A stretch of DNA of 64,000 nt from Ryuthela nishihirai (GCA_038380435.1 JAWZYU010000020.1:42130307-42194306), one strand, 5' to 3'. Counted from the first letter of the stretch, positions 31,603 through 43,147 are shown. A program made the numbers and translations. Notes: a model not told the origin generated them from the sequence alone.

Positions 31603-31991
31603 TTGGGTTGGGTTGTTTTACCTCTGAGCGGCACTTTTTTGCACACCATGGGCTAAATGGCCAGGTCACATGGACCCCGAAGGCTCAGAGAAGGTTGGGG
31701 GAGGGGACCCACTGGAACAGCTGTTGGGAGACAGATGGTAGCTTCCCGTCAAGGCCATCCAGCGTGTTCTTTAACGTGCACAGGGTATGGCTCTCCCGCA
31801 CACGGGGCCACGGCTTAACGTCCCATCCGACGGACGGCGACCTTTCCAAGCCCATCGGTGTCCCCTACTGACCGTGGGCAGGGCGGGGAATTATTGCGGA
31901 GATAAATCTCAACGCTGACCCAGCTGGGACTCGAACCTGGGAACTACAGATTACGAGCCTGGCGCGCTACCGACTGAGCCACCCCCGCCCC
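31603..31991 (-). mobile_element. SINE-A, full length
   Basis: Perfect TSD TTTTAGGTCTAG (31591-31602, 31992-32003). Close to the family consensus. Confidence 0.97.
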
Positions 31992-32103
31992 TTTTAGGTC
32001 TAGACTTAACACCAATAATGCCTGAACTCTAGTCAGCAGACACCAAAAAAAAATGTGATAATGCAGACGATGTATTTTTCACAGAAAATAAAAGCAATAT
32101 TAC

Positions 32104-32360
32104 AAGGACCTCAAATCTCAGAGCTGGGTTCAAGGTCATAAGGCATTTTCTTTTTAAAGTGCTCGGATTAGAGCTCTCCTAAACAGTCCATGGTTTAACG
32201 AGAAGTATGACGGACGGCAAATTTTCTAAGACCGTCAGTGTCCCTACTCTCATCGAGAGCAAACCAGGAGCTAGTGGAGAAAAATCTCAGCTCTGTCAGT
32301 TGGGACACGAACCTGTAAACCGCAGATTTCGATACTGGCGCTTTACCAACTAAGACAGTT
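32104..32360 (-). mobile_element. SINE-A, ancient fragment
   Basis: Diverged body and head (ATGACGGACGGCAAATTTTC, GTTGGGACACGAACCTG, CGCTTTACCAACTAAGAC). The tail end is missing. Confidence 0.65.
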
Positions 32361-32467
32361 TTGAGCCAATTGCCCCTGATATTTCAGTAAAGCCTTGTGT
32401 ACGATTGAGTGAATTTTATTTCCAATAGAAATTGCACAAAATATGTTTCGATCAAAAGACATCAGTA

Positions 32468-33037
32468 CAGTCGCTCAAAAAAGTATCTGAACACTATGGT
32501 TGATTACAGAATCCAGAAAAAATATCTGGCAACGATATTTTTTAGAAATTAGTGATCTGGCAACCTTCGTGTCACGTGATTACAGAATTCAGGAAAAATA
32601 TCTGGAGCGTGTACAGCAACTGTACACCAGTTTCCGTTCACAGCAAACTGGAGCGTGTGCAGTTACTGCACACGCTCCAGTTTGAGCTGCAGCGTGTGCA
32701 GTTCAAACTCCAGTTCCAGCTGCAGCGTGTGCAGTAACTGCACACGCTGCAGTTTGCTGTGAACGGTAACTGCACACGCTCAATATTTCCGTGAGTGAGC
32801 CCACACGATCTACTATCAATATAATATGACCACCTCGCTCAAAAAAGTATCCGAACGCTATGGTTGACTACAGAATTCAGAAAAAATATCTGGCAACGAT
32901 TTTTTTTTAGAAATTAGTGATCTGGCAACCTTCGTGTCACGTGATTACAGAATTCAGGAAAAATTTCTGGAGCGTGTACAGCAACTGCACAAGCTCAATA
33001 TTTCCGTGAGTGAGCCCACACGATCTAGTATCAAAAT
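32468..33037. mobile_element. MITE-T composite without right terminus
   Basis: The left terminus follows TA at 32466-32467. A second, internal terminus (CGCTCAAAAAAGTATCC) is at 32836. Spacer motifs CCGTGAGTGAGCCCACACGA occur twice. An expanded stretch of GCGTGTGCAGT-type inverted repeats lies at 32610-32760. The right inverted terminus is absent. Confidence 0.75.
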
Positions 33038-33392
33038 GTACAAGTTCTATGTACAAGTCTCGGGGTTAAAACGCGTCCAAATTAAAGCAAACAGTTCATT
33101 TGCGGGAGGGACATGCAACATGCGGCCCACGAGCGATATTTTATCTCCGAAGCACACTTGTTCGGATGATCATCGACTTGGGGTCGAGGGATGGGGGAGG
33201 GAGGTTAATTCAGAATTTTTGCCTCCGTCGCGAGATACCTAGTTCTAACAATGATTCTGTGTGTTTACGTTTTCTATCTGAAGTGACCTACAAGAGCATT
33301 TATCTTTTGCAACAGTTTATTGCAGAAAATTAAGAGACTTGTTGATTAAATTAGTCTGCGTTAGTATCTTTTTTAAGGGCGCAATGGAAATG
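33038..33392. other. Unassigned sequence
   Basis: Nothing recognised; a 77-codon frame at 33100-33333 has no domain. Confidence 0.4.
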
Positions 33393-33546
33393 TTTTGTTC
33401 AATAATTTGCAGTGTTTGGACTAGTTGTCTCTGTTTGGATTATTTAGTTTCACTATTTTTTTAAGTAAGAAAAAATAGCTGTATTGCGATATCAGAATAG
33501 TCCAATTAGAGACAATTAGTCCAACCACAAATTCCTGAACAAAGTA
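33393..33546. repeat. Inverted repeat, ~50 bp arms
   Basis: The left arm (TTTTGTTCAATAATTTGCAG, then GTTTGGACTAGTTGTCTCTG) matches the complement of the right arm (GAGACAATTAGTCCAACCAC, then AAATTCCTGAACAAA) with several mismatches, around a 55 bp AT-rich loop. Possibly a small MITE. No TSD defined. Confidence 0.6.
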
Positions 33547-35059
33547 ATTTCGTTCGCACACATTTTATATAATATATAAACCTTGCCAAACACTCAGTGT
33601 TTCCTTTCTCCGGAAGTTATAGTAAGGGTTAGAGATGCAGCCAGAGTTGGGATTCGAACCAGAGAATATGAGATTGTGAGTGTGGAGTGTTACCAATAAC
33701 CATCCTGTCCTCATTCCCTGCAAGTTGATTTCACTGTATGGCTTACTGGACCCACCAGTTTAGAAGTTCATGAGTTCCCACTGGATAAAGCATGAATAGA
33801 AAATATCCATATTAACAAATAGAATTTATTTTAATATAGACTAATATACAATAAAAAAGAGCCGTAAAAACTAGATAAAAGCGTCTAAAACCAAATTAAA
33901 AAACAAAAACAACAGCAATAACTTATAAATATCACCTGCTACACTGAACTAATTTTCGACTTGTCAGTTGCATAAAGAAATTAAAATGAAATCGTAAACA
34001 ATCCTTTCAAAATAGAGAAACGGTTTAGAAACGTTACAATATGCTTTTTTTTATCATCTAGTGAGTAGCTATTTAGTTAAAAAAGCAAAGATTTTTCGTG
34101 CTTTTTGCGATTCAATAAAGGGTCACTTTGCTTCATCTGAGACTGTCTTGGGAAGAAGAATTCCAAAACGAAATCGTTGCTCGTGCAACTATCTCGAGTA
34201 AAACACGCAAGTGGTTGATAACAATTGCAACAGAATAAAAGAATTTCTTAAAAACATGATGTCATACACTCTCAAACTACTTACCTCTTTTAAGTTGTTG
34301 AAGTAGGAAAACGTATTCGAAACATATTTGGCAACCAAAAAATAGTAGAAGTTTCGAAACTGAATGATGAAATATTCTATTTAAGTGTTGGTAAAATTTT
34401 TTAACGTCCTGTGTTTTACAAAGTTTAAATAAGTTCGTAAAAGAGAATTTAAAAAACTCCTTAAGTAATAAAATAGTTTTTTAGTTCTCTTGTTGAACTT
34501 ATTAAAACTTCTTCTTTTCTTACGCCTTGTGTTGAAACTTGGGTTGAAATAAAAGAAAGTTTATGGAATTTGTTATTGCCAAAGAAAATGTAAATTGTAC
34601 CACAAGAACTGCCACCTAACAAGTTATATATATATTTGAAATTGAGATAATCTTGGTGTTTAAATATAAATATCAACATTATCTCTCTGTATTTATATTA
34701 AACCCTAAACGACATAAAATTTGATCTTCCATCAGTATATAAAATATAGTTTCTAATAAATATCAGAACCTTAAAAAACTTTGCATTTCAAATCAGGGAT
34801 TGTAGAATAATTTGTTATCTGTTTCTTAAAATAGTTTCCCCTGCATTGCAATTTTGTATCTATAAAAGCATAATAGAGAATGCAAAGAAATTGACAGTTT
34901 ACTAACTTATCGAAAATATAATCTGATAGACCAAACAGGACTTTAAATTTCAGTAACCATCTTAACAAGTTCTGTCGTTGAGATGGTTACTGAAATCATC
35001 TTAAAATCATCTGTAATCATTACAAGTGATTAAAAGTTCTATCTCTTTTCAATACCATG
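33547..35059. other. Unassigned AT-rich sequence with an old tRNA-SINE head
   Basis: At about 33600-33715 the minus strand carries a diverged SINE head (B-box-like GGTTCGAATCCC). The rest is AT-rich. Frames at 34461-34679 and 34771-34968 look like chance. Confidence 0.4.
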
Positions 35060-35069
35060 AGGGATTACG

Positions 35070-35455
35070 TTGGGTTGGGTTGTTGTACCTCTGAGCGGCA
35101 CTTTTTTGCACACCATGGGCTAAATGACCAGGTCACATGGACCCCGAAGGCTCAGAGAAGGTTGGGACCCACTGGAACAGCTGTTGGGAGACAGATGGTA
35201 GCCTCCCGTCAAGACCATCCAGCGTGTTCTTTAACGTGCACAGGGTATGGCTCTCCAGCACACGGGGCCAGCGCTTTACGTCCCACCCGACGGACGGCGG
35301 CCTTTCCAAGCCTATCGTTGTCCCCTACTGTCCGTGGGCAGGGCGGGGAGTTTTGCGGAGATAAATCTCAACGCTGGCCCAGCTGGGACTCGAATCTGGG
35401 TACTACAGATTACGAGCCTGCCGCGCTACCGACTGAGCCAACCCCGCCCCTAAAA
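35070..35455 (-). mobile_element. SINE-A, full length
   Basis: TSD GGGATTACG (35061-35069, 35456-35464), with an extra TAAAA at the 5' junction. A small body deletion removes GGGAGGG. Confidence 0.9.
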
Positions 35456-35479
35456 GGGATTACGATAAGTTATTTCAAT

Positions 35480-35575
35480 ATTCATCTGGAGCGGAAATTT
35501 GCACAGTCTGGTTGGAACTCCGTAACCCATGGCTGCATGAGGATTTTGTATCTATGTGTGTACGTATTACTTTTA
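35480..35575 (+). mobile_element. RTE-like LINE 3' end fragment
   Basis: GCACAGTCTGGTTGGAACTC and CCATGGCTGCATGAGGATTT match the 3' end of the LINE at 54650-54720. It is followed by a TATGTGTGTACG-type tail. Everything upstream is missing. Confidence 0.75.
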
Positions 35576-35778
35576 ATATAATAAGGATTGTGTACTTGTT
35601 CTTCAAGATGTTTATTATTTATTATTGAAATTATCCTTTACATTTATTTTAAGGATAAAGTTTATCGTCCACATTCAGGTAGAATTTATTGAGATTTGAA
35701 TTTACACTCTGCAATAAAATATCTTCATTTATAAACATTTTTAATATCATCAGGATATGCAATCATTTTACCACTCTA

Positions 35779-35915
35779 CTGGTGATCTAAGAGGTCATTA
35801 ATATAAATGGAGAACAAAACAGGGCCAAGGAGTGATCCCTGTGGCACATTTTTCGTAATTGTCTTCAACTCACTGCGTTTGTTTTTCTGTTGAAATATAG
35901 TAAGATTCCACTTTG
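35779..35915 (-). pseudogene. LINE reverse transcriptase fragment
   Basis: On the minus strand the frame reads VPQGSLLGPVLFSIYINDLL, the conserved RT block of Jockey/CR1-like LINEs. It is preceded by KRSELKTITKN and followed at once by a stop after DHQ. No other RT motif is nearby. Confidence 0.85.
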
Positions 35916-36227
35916 AATTAGGGATGAAAATAGCTTCTTATACCGGTATCGTCAAGTTTTGTACGTTACTTTCCAGGACAAGTTGAATTATTCTCTCCTC
36001 TCCACTAACCTTTTATGTAGTAAAATTAACTTAGCAGATACTCTTAACGAGTAGTATCTGCATTATCAATCAAAGGCTATTGTCTCAGTAGATAGCGGTC
36101 TGTCAATTGCATTGTTGAAATGATGCTCACTTATATTGATTAATTAATTTTGAAACTGAAATCATACTGAACCGACTTATTTGCCGAATGGACTTATTTT
36201 TATCAATGTTTAAAACTGAATGATAGA
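35916..36227. other. Unassigned sequence
   Basis: Upstream side of the LINE scrap; no further RT motif recognised. Confidence 0.4.
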
Positions 36228-36420
36228 TACCCCTCAAGCAGCTACTTGCCACAGAGGCCTGACAGAGAGCCTGTCAGTTTATATGCCATAGAAGAAGGTC
36301 TCTGAGGATGGCAGAACCTCAGCAGAAAAACGACACACACATCCATGCCTTAACCCGGGGCTCGAACCCAGATCCCTTAGATCAGTAACCAAGCGTGCTA
36401 ACCACTCGGCCACGGGACAC
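36228..36420 (-). mobile_element. SINE-B, complete head and body
   Basis: Minus strand: head GTGTCCCGTGGCCGAGTGGT, B box GGGTTCGAGCC, and a body ending GCTGCTTGAGGGGTA-like. About as long as the copy at 17741, with a shorter tail. Confidence 0.85.
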
Positions 36421-36750
36421 AGACATTTAATTCCACATATTACATACAAGACTTGCACTATATTACCAAAAGATTTTGAACACTTTTTAGTCACGTAAAT
36501 GAAATTCGACTATTAATAGATCCTTAACTTTCAACATTCAACGCAAAAATGTCGAAGAAGCAGAACTTAAGATCTCACTGAAATTTCCGTATACCCAGAA
36601 TTCTTGGCAATATTCATTAAATATTTAAATATTAAAAGTCTTAAAATTTTTTAAAGGTTTAAAGTTCAAAAATATTCAACATCAGACCCCATTGTTATAA
36701 TCATCGTCAATATATTTGTTAGAAATTAAATGAAAGCTGAAAGAATCATT
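36421..36750. other. Unassigned AT-rich sequence
   Basis: Nothing recognised. Confidence 0.45.
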
Positions 36751-36752
36751 TA

Positions 36753-37271
36753 CAGTCGCTCAAAAAAATATCCGAATACTGTGGTTGATTACAGAATTCA
36801 GAAAAAATATCTGGTAACGATTTTTTGAGAAATTAGTGATCTGGCAACCTTCGTGTCACGTGATTGCAGAATTCAGGAAAAATATCTGGAGCGTGTACAG
36901 CAACTGTACACGCTCCAGTTACCGTTCACAGCAAACTGGCGCGTGTGCAGTTAGTGCACACGCTCCAGTTTGCTCTGAACGGTAACTGCACACGCTCAAT
37001 ATTTCCGTGAGTGAGCCCACACGATCTAGTATCAAAATAATATGACCACCTACAGTCGCTCAAAAAAGTATCCGAACACTATGGTTGATTACAGAATTCA
37101 GAGAAAATATCTGGCAACGATTTTTTTTAGAAATTAGTGATCAAGCAACCTTCGTGTCACGTGACACAAAGGTTGCCAGATCACTAATTTCTAAAAAAAA
37201 AAATCGTTTCCAGATATTTTTTCTGAATTCTGTAATCAACCACAGTGTTCGGATATTTTTTTGAGCGACTG
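36753..37271. mobile_element. MITE-T composite, complete
   Basis: 519 bp between TA dinucleotides. It has a left terminus at 36753, spacer with the CTGGAGCGTGTACAG hairpin and CCGTGAGTGAGCCC block, an internal left terminus after CCACCTA near 37053, an inner palindrome, and a right terminus ending at 37271. This is the cleanest example of the three-terminus composite. Confidence 0.9.
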
Positions 37272-37273
37272 TA

Positions 37274-37565
37274 CACCAACTGCTAAAAAATGACATTTAC
37301 TGAGCGACTGATAAAAAAAAAATTACATTTTATTCAACTTATTAAGAATACTTTTCAGTTACTAAATTAATGGTATTTCTAATACATTTCGTTCCAAGTA
37401 GCATTAATATTTAAAATTTATCATAAAAGGAATGCAATTAATAACACAAGAATAAAATAAATGATTAGCAATCTTCCTTTCTGTATATGCCTTATGATAC
37501 ATCAAAAAGGCTTTTGCCCCAAAATCGATCACGGACTTAGGAATTTCGTAAAGGTTGGCTCAAAA
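37274..37565. other. Unassigned AT-rich sequence
   Basis: Nothing recognised apart from a stray TGAGCGACTG at 37300. Confidence 0.45.
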
Positions 37566-37577
37566 AATTGAGATCGA

Positions 37578-38118
37578 CTTGGGTTGTTTTACCTCTGAGC
37601 GGCACTTTTTTGCACACCATGGGCTAAATGGCCAGGTCACATGGACCCCGAAGGCTCAGAGAAGGTTGGGGGAGAGGACCCACTGGAACAGCTGTTGGGA
37701 GACAGATGGTAGCCTCCCGTCAAGGCCATCCAGTGTGTTCTTTAACGTTGGGTTGTTTTACCTCTGAGCGGCACTTTTTTGCACACCATGAGCTAAATGG
37801 CTAGGTCACATGGACCCCGAAGGCTCAGAGAAGGTTGGGGGAGAGGACCCACTGGAACAGCTGTTGGGAGACAGATGGTAGCCTCCCGTCAAAACCATCC
37901 AGCGTGTTCTTTAATGTGCACAGGGTATGGCTCTCCCACACACGGGGCCACGGCTTAACATCCCATCCGACGGACGGCGGCCTTTCCAAGCCTATACTGA
38001 CCGTGGACAAGGCGAAGAATTTTGCGGAGATATATCTCAACGCTGACCCAGCTGGGACTCGAACTGCGAACTACAGTTTACGAGCCTGGCGCGCTACCGA
38101 CTGAGCCACCCCCGCCCC
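37578..38118 (-). mobile_element. SINE-A 1.5-mer, second locus
   Basis: Same architecture as 6572-7109: full SINE-A (38118-37749 in sense direction) plus a 3' segment of about 171 bp (37748-37578), joined as CAACCCAACGTTAAAGAACA. A perfect 12 bp TSD AATTGAGATCGA (37566-37577, 38119-38130) brackets the whole unit, and there is no TSD at the join. Confidence 0.93.
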
Positions 38119-38130
38119 AATTGAGATCGA

Positions 38131-38430
38131 ACAAATATCTAATGCAAACTATTGAAACAGATTAATCTCCCCTCTCCTCCTTTTTTTAAAACAGATATTT
38201 GATTCCCGATAAATCTTCTGATCTCTTGATCGCCAGATCCTAAATTTCATATACAGCTTTCCTCTTTGTGACATGAAAAGGAGAAAAAAAGCTTTCTTCA
38301 GAACTTTTTACGCAGCTTGTGTAAAGGGCTATTCATCAGAGTTACAAATCATAAAGATGTGGAAAACCAGAGGATTTAGCATTTGTCTAAAGAGCATCTA
38401 TGTGGTGAGGCAGTGAATAGGAAAGAGATT
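38131..38430. other. Unassigned sequence
   Basis: Nothing recognised. Confidence 0.45.
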
Positions 38431-38441
38431 CTCGGAAGAGG

Positions 38442-38830
38442 GGGGGAGGGGGTGGCTCAGTCGGTACCGCGCCGGGCTCGTAATCTGTAGTTCCCAGGTT
38501 CAGTCCCAGCTGGGTCAGCGTTGAGATTTATCTCCGCAATAATTCCCCGCTCTGCCCACGGTCAGTAGGGAACACCGATGGGCTTGGAAAGGCCGCCGTC
38601 CGTCGGATGGGACGTTAAGCCGTGGCTCCGTGTGCGGGAGAGCCATACCCTGTGCACGTTAAAGAACACGCTGGATGGCCTTGACGGGAGGCTACCATCT
38701 ATCTCCCAACAGCTGTTCCAGTGGGTCCCCTCCCCCAACCTTCCCTGAGCCTTCGGGGTCCATGTGACCTGGCCATTTAGCCCATGGTGTGCAAAAAAGT
38801 GCCGCTCAGAGGTAAAACAACCCAACCCAA
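38442..38830 (+). mobile_element. SINE-A, full length
   Basis: TSD CTCGGAAGAGG (38431-38441, 38831-38841). Confidence 0.93.
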
Positions 38831-38841
38831 CTCGGAAGAGG

Positions 38842-39153
38842 TTGCAGGTATGTCGAACACGCGTAGAGCGCCCAGCAACAGTCCATATGATCACACAATG
38901 GTCAGTGGACAAAAGCTGCAGCCCTAAGAACTGTCGTGAAAACCACGAAGGTGTCCCAGATCCAGATTGTATCCTACGATATTTCGAATATCGTAGGAGA
39001 CAATCTTCGATTACAAGGAACGTGTAAGTCCTCTGTCTACAAGTTGCTCTCTCGCCGTATAAAGGGACGGCGTAACAATTGCAGTAAGCTGCATGAAAAC
39101 CTGGCGTATGACAAGCAGAAAAATGTGGCCACGTTGGACAAGAGATACGACTA
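38842..39153. other. Unassigned; near-palindrome at 38972-38998
   Basis: TCCTACGATATTTCG and its near-complement form a 27 bp palindrome, then repeat in part at 39000. The surrounding sequence is less AT-rich but has no recognisable domain. Confidence 0.4.
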
Positions 39154-39161
39154 CTTAGACA

Positions 39162-39350
39162 AGTGGTTCCCAATTTTTTATGCTTCACGTACCCCCTGGA
39201 AATATGTAACTGGGGTACCCCTTATAGATAAACTATAGTCATAGAATAATTACGCCAACTTAGCGACTTTGTTAGTAGATCTAGTGACTTTTGAGCTCTC
39301 ACGGCGTACCCCCAAAAAATTTTCCGCGTACCCTACGTTGAGAACCCTGA
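39162..39350. mobile_element. Small hAT-like MITE
   Basis: 189 bp with ends AGTGGTTCCCAA and TTGAGAACCCTGA, typical of hAT termini. Flanked by the 8 bp repeat CTTAGACA (39154-39161, 39351-39358). Confidence 0.75.
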
Positions 39351-39411
39351 CTTAGACAATTGGAACAAGTTCTGGTCAATAAATTACCATCCAATCGACC
39401 AAACAGCCTAT

Positions 39412-39799
39412 TGGGTTGTTGGGTTGTTTTACCTCTGAACGGCACTTTTTTGCACACCGTGGGCTAAATGGCCAGGTCACATGGACCCCGAAGGCTCAGA
39501 GAAGGTTGGGGGAGGGGACCCACTGGAACAGCTGTTGGGAGACAGATGGTAGCCTCCCGTCAAGGCCATCCAGCGTGTTCTTTAACCTGCACAGGGTATG
39601 GCTCCCCGTACACGGGACCACGGCTTAACGTCCCATCCGACGGACGGCGGCTTTTTCAAGCCCATCGGTATCCCCTACTGACCGTGGGCAGGGCGGGGAA
39701 TTTTGCGGAGATAAATCTCAACGCTGACCCAGCTGGACTCGAACCTGGGAACTACAGATTACGAGCCTGGCGCGCTACCGACTGAGCCACCCCCGCTCC
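39412..39799 (-). mobile_element. SINE-A, full length
   Basis: Perfect TSD ACCAAACAGCCTAT (39398-39411, 39800-39813). Confidence 0.96.
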
Positions 39800-39813
39800 A
39801 CCAAACAGCCTAT

Positions 39814-40415
39814 CACAATCGGTACAGATAATGCGCCGAAGTGTTTTCCGAAAGGTTTCATTGTCATTGATGGATACAGATATAAAAGGAAGTTGCAAAT
39901 CCATAGACTGTGAAAAATTGCCAAAGTGAACTCCCTTTATTATCAGAAAAACATCCTGGGAGGCAATATACCGGGACGAATATACCTGGTTCGTATGGTA
40001 GACGTCAACATCGTATATGGTTACATCGAGACAAAGCTTCGAGTCAAATCTCAGTATCTAAGAAACACATATCTTCAACGGATGGAAGAGGAATCCGGAA
40101 TATAAATGGCTATAGAATTCGAGGACATTGCTGTGAAGTCAGCTTCACCCATGGACTTTTGCGCATTTTCAAAAGTCTTAAGCTTTTTGAGCCAATCATT
40201 ACCGTCGTATCGTCGGACGATAAAAGTCTTATAAACGAGCTCTGGATAAACGTCGATGGATACTTCTGATGGATACTTGGAAGCTTGTAATGATGGATTA
40301 TTTACTTCTGATGGATTATTGGAAGCTTGCAAAGAGAAATGGAACCGATTTCCTATGACAATGCTTCGTACATAGATGCCTAATACAATGGAAGGTAGAC
40401 TCTAGATATATTGTT
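39814..40415. other. Unassigned; frames open on both strands
   Basis: A 119-codon frame at 39910-40269 and an antisense 85-codon frame overlap. A plus-strand stretch near 39851 reads GFIVIDGYRYKRKL. No domain is assigned. Near 40260-40330 a GATGGATTATT/GGAAGCTTG motif repeats imperfectly. Confidence 0.35.
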
Positions 40416-40426
40416 GCCCAACAGGG

Positions 40427-40821
40427 TTGGGTTGGGTTGTTTTATCTCTGAGCGCACTTTTTTGCACACAATGGGCTAAATGGCCAGGTCACAAGGACCC
40501 CATAGGCTCAGAGAAGGTTGGGGGAGGGGACCCACTGGAACAGCTGTTGGGAGACAGATGGTAGCCTCCCGTCAAGGCCATCCAGTGTGTTCTTTAACGT
40601 GCACAGGGTATGACTCTCCCGCACACGGGGCCACGGTTTAACGTCCCATCCGACGGACGGCGGCCTTTTCAAGCCCATCGGTGTCCCCTACTGACCGTGG
40701 ACAGGGCGGGGAATTTTGCGGAGATAAATCTCAACGCTGACCCAGCTGGGACTGGAACCTTTGAACTATAGATTACGAGCCTGGCGCGCTACCGACTGAG
40801 CCACTCCCGCCCGCCCCGCCC
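40427..40821 (-). mobile_element. SINE-A, full length
   Basis: TSD GCCCAACAGGG (40416-40426, 40822-40832). The 5' end carries an extra CCGCCCGC-type duplication. Confidence 0.93.
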
Positions 40822-41051
40822 GCCCAACAGGGACACTAGTCGAGCATGTTTGATTGTGGCGCAATAGTATATGATATTCTATTAGCTCTGTAAACATCCG
40901 CAGTAACGTAATCATTCTGCAGTTAATATGAAAATTCTAAAAAATTTGCTCGTCCTATATTTATAATTATTCATGTTTTAAATGTTCGTTATATGGATCA
41001 TAATCGATTCATCCGTCATTTGACCTTGATTGCAACCTTCCTCACATTTGG

Positions 41052-41438
41052 GGGGCGGGGGTGGCTCAGTCGGTAGCGCGCCAGGCTCGTAATCTGTAGT
41101 TCCCAGGTTCGAGTCCCAGCTGGGTCAGCGTTGAGATTTATCTCCGCAAAATTCCCCGCCCTGCCCACGATCAGTAGGGGACACCGATGGGCTTGGAAAG
41201 GCCGCTGTCCGTTGGATGGGACGTTAAGCCGTGGCCCCGTGTGTGGGAGAGCCATACCCTGTGCACTTTAAAGAACAAGCTGGATGGCCTTGACGGGAGG
41301 CTACCATCTGTCTCCCAACAGCTTTTCCAGTGGGTCCCCTCCCCCAACCTTCTCTGAGCCTTCGGGGTCCATGTGACCTGGCCATTTAGCCCATGGTGTG
41401 CAAAAAAGCGCCGCTCAGAGGTAAAACAACCCAAAAAA
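41052..41438 (+). mobile_element. SINE-A, full length
   Basis: Perfect TSD TCCTCACATTTGG (41039-41051, 41439-41451). Confidence 0.96.
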
Positions 41439-41451
41439 TCCTCACATTTGG

Positions 41452-41718
41452 AAGTGAGTAATGTGGCTCATGCACAGAAACGATCACTTGGCGGGAAATT
41501 TAAGCATTTTATGTTTTGAACGCTATTAAAAAGAAAGTTGGACGACCTTGCTTAAATTGACCGCAAGCACTCCAAAAGAGAGTTGTCTTGCTCCTGAAAC
41601 GATTCTTTTTCAGTTGCACTATCAACAGGTTCATCAAAGAATCCAGGAAGGTGATCCATGAAGAGTTGTTACGAGCAGATGTAAACCTCTCGTTAAGTTC
41701 ATCAATTCTTGAAGTTTT
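41452..41718. other. Unassigned sequence
   Basis: Nothing recognised. Confidence 0.4.
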
Positions 41719-41960
41719 TGCCGTTAGTGGGATTCGAACCCACATTTCATAGTAATATGCCAGGCATGCTAACCACGACACTATTAGCAACTAACCTTTT
41801 ATTCAGCTAATGTGAGTTATAGATTTTTCCCACATGTCACATTAGTTGGAGAAAAGGCTAGTCGATGATGGTGTCGTGGTTAGCACACCTGGCACGTTAC
41901 TGGGAGATCTGGGTTCAAATCCCACTCGCTGCAACAAAAAAACTAAATTTTTTCAGCTAA
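41719..41960. mobile_element. SINE-C pair, head to head
   Basis: A minus-strand tRNA-like unit (41785-41719; GTGTCGTGGTTAGCATGCC, B box GGGTTCGAATCCCAC) faces a plus-strand unit (41870-41935; GTGTCGTGGTTAGCACACC, B box GGGTTCAAATCCCAC). They are joined by an imperfect hairpin (AGCTAATGTGA / TCACATTAGTT). The plus copy ends in CTAAATTTTTTCAGCTAA, shared with 17309-17385. Confidence 0.7.
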
Positions 41961-42061
41961 ATATTTCACGAGTCCCATGTCCTGTGGTACTTTAATAATG
42001 AAAATATATTTTTTTCTTATTTTCGTCCTTAGGAAACAATTTAATGATTAGAAACGATGTA

Positions 42062-42533
42062 CAGTTGTTCAAAAAAGTATCCAAACGCTATGGTTGACTG
42101 CAGAATTCAGAAAAAATATCTGGCAACGATTTTTTTTAGAAATTAGTGATCTGGCAACCTTCGTGTCACGTGGCTGGTGACACGATGGTTGCCAGATCAC
42201 TAATTTCTAAAAAAGTCGTTGCCAGATATTTTTTCTGAATTCTGTAGTCAACCATAGTGTTCGGATACTTTTTTGAGCGACTGTAGGTGGTCATATTATT
42301 TTGATACTAGATCGTGTGGGCTCATTCACGGAAATATTGAGCGTGTGCAGTTACCATTCACAGCAAACTGGAGCGTGTACAGTTGCTGTACACGCTCCAG
42401 ATATTTTTCCTGAATTCTCTAATCACGTGACACGAAGGGTGCCAGATCACTAATTTCTAAAAAAATCGTTGCCAGATATTTTTTCTGAATTCTGTAGTCA
42501 ACCATAGCGTTCGGATACCTTTTTGAGCGACTG
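42062..42533. mobile_element. MITE-T composite, complete, reverse layout
   Basis: TA at 42060-42061 and 42534-42535. Left terminus at 42062, internal right terminus ending 42283, then TAGGTGGTCATATTATTTTG spacer, the CTGTACACGCTCCAG hairpin, and the outer right terminus. Mirror image of the 36753 copy. Confidence 0.88.
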
Positions 42534-42535
42534 TA

Positions 42536-43147
42536 ACTGTTATAAATTACCATACATCCCTAAATAACGTGTGTAACGTTGATGAATCAATTAATCAAAA
42601 GAAACCCAGTTTGGACCATTCCAAAAAGCAAGAAAATTTCAATGAAAAAAAAGAAAGCATTCAATGACATTGGATCGAAAAGGAACAAATATAACAATGA
42701 GACACAAAAATTCGAATTTTCTTTAAAAAATACAACAACATTGTTGTCTCGTTTCTTTGTATCCCACAGTTTGAATGCTAAGAAAAAAAAATTTAATCTC
42801 ATGTTCCGATGGCTTTTCTATTATTCAAACTCGAAATTCTTTTTGCAATCCTCAATAGCTCTCAGCGGAAAAAAAAATCGAAGTTTAATCTTCTATAAAA
42901 GTATAATATTTTTCTATGGTGTCGACTACAATAGCGAACTTTGTATAAAAACCTGAAACATGTTAATTTTCCTTTAAAGTCAAACTTTTGTTATCGAAAT
43001 AAGATCTTTCTTTTATGTATTTTTTTTACACGTGCATCGCCAATTATCACAAAAATACATATTACGTAATGTAAATGAACGACATCTTTTAAAATGGGAA
43101 GTTTTTGAAACTGTTGATTGAAATGAAAGGCAAGATGTTCGTCGGTT
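42536..43147. other. Unassigned, very AT-rich
   Basis: A 125-codon Lys/Asn/Phe-rich frame at 42579-42956 is matched by an antisense frame at 42587-42802. Composition alone explains both. Nothing else recognised. Confidence 0.4.

Noticed and set aside
31608..31871. A recurrent 87-codon frame (start MGCFTSERHFFAHHG) found antisense in many SINE-A copies
   Set aside because: It recurs because young SINE copies are near-identical and GC-rich. It has no known domain and breaks freely in older copies. A test of synonymous versus nonsynonymous change among copies would settle it.
38562..39188. 208-codon minus-strand frame
   Set aside because: More than a third is antisense SINE-A, and the rest is unique sequence with no domain. 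A fusion by chance read-through.
42579..42956. 125-codon plus-strand frame
   Set aside because: Lys/Asn/Phe-rich composition follows from AT richness. A long antisense frame overlaps it and there is no domain.
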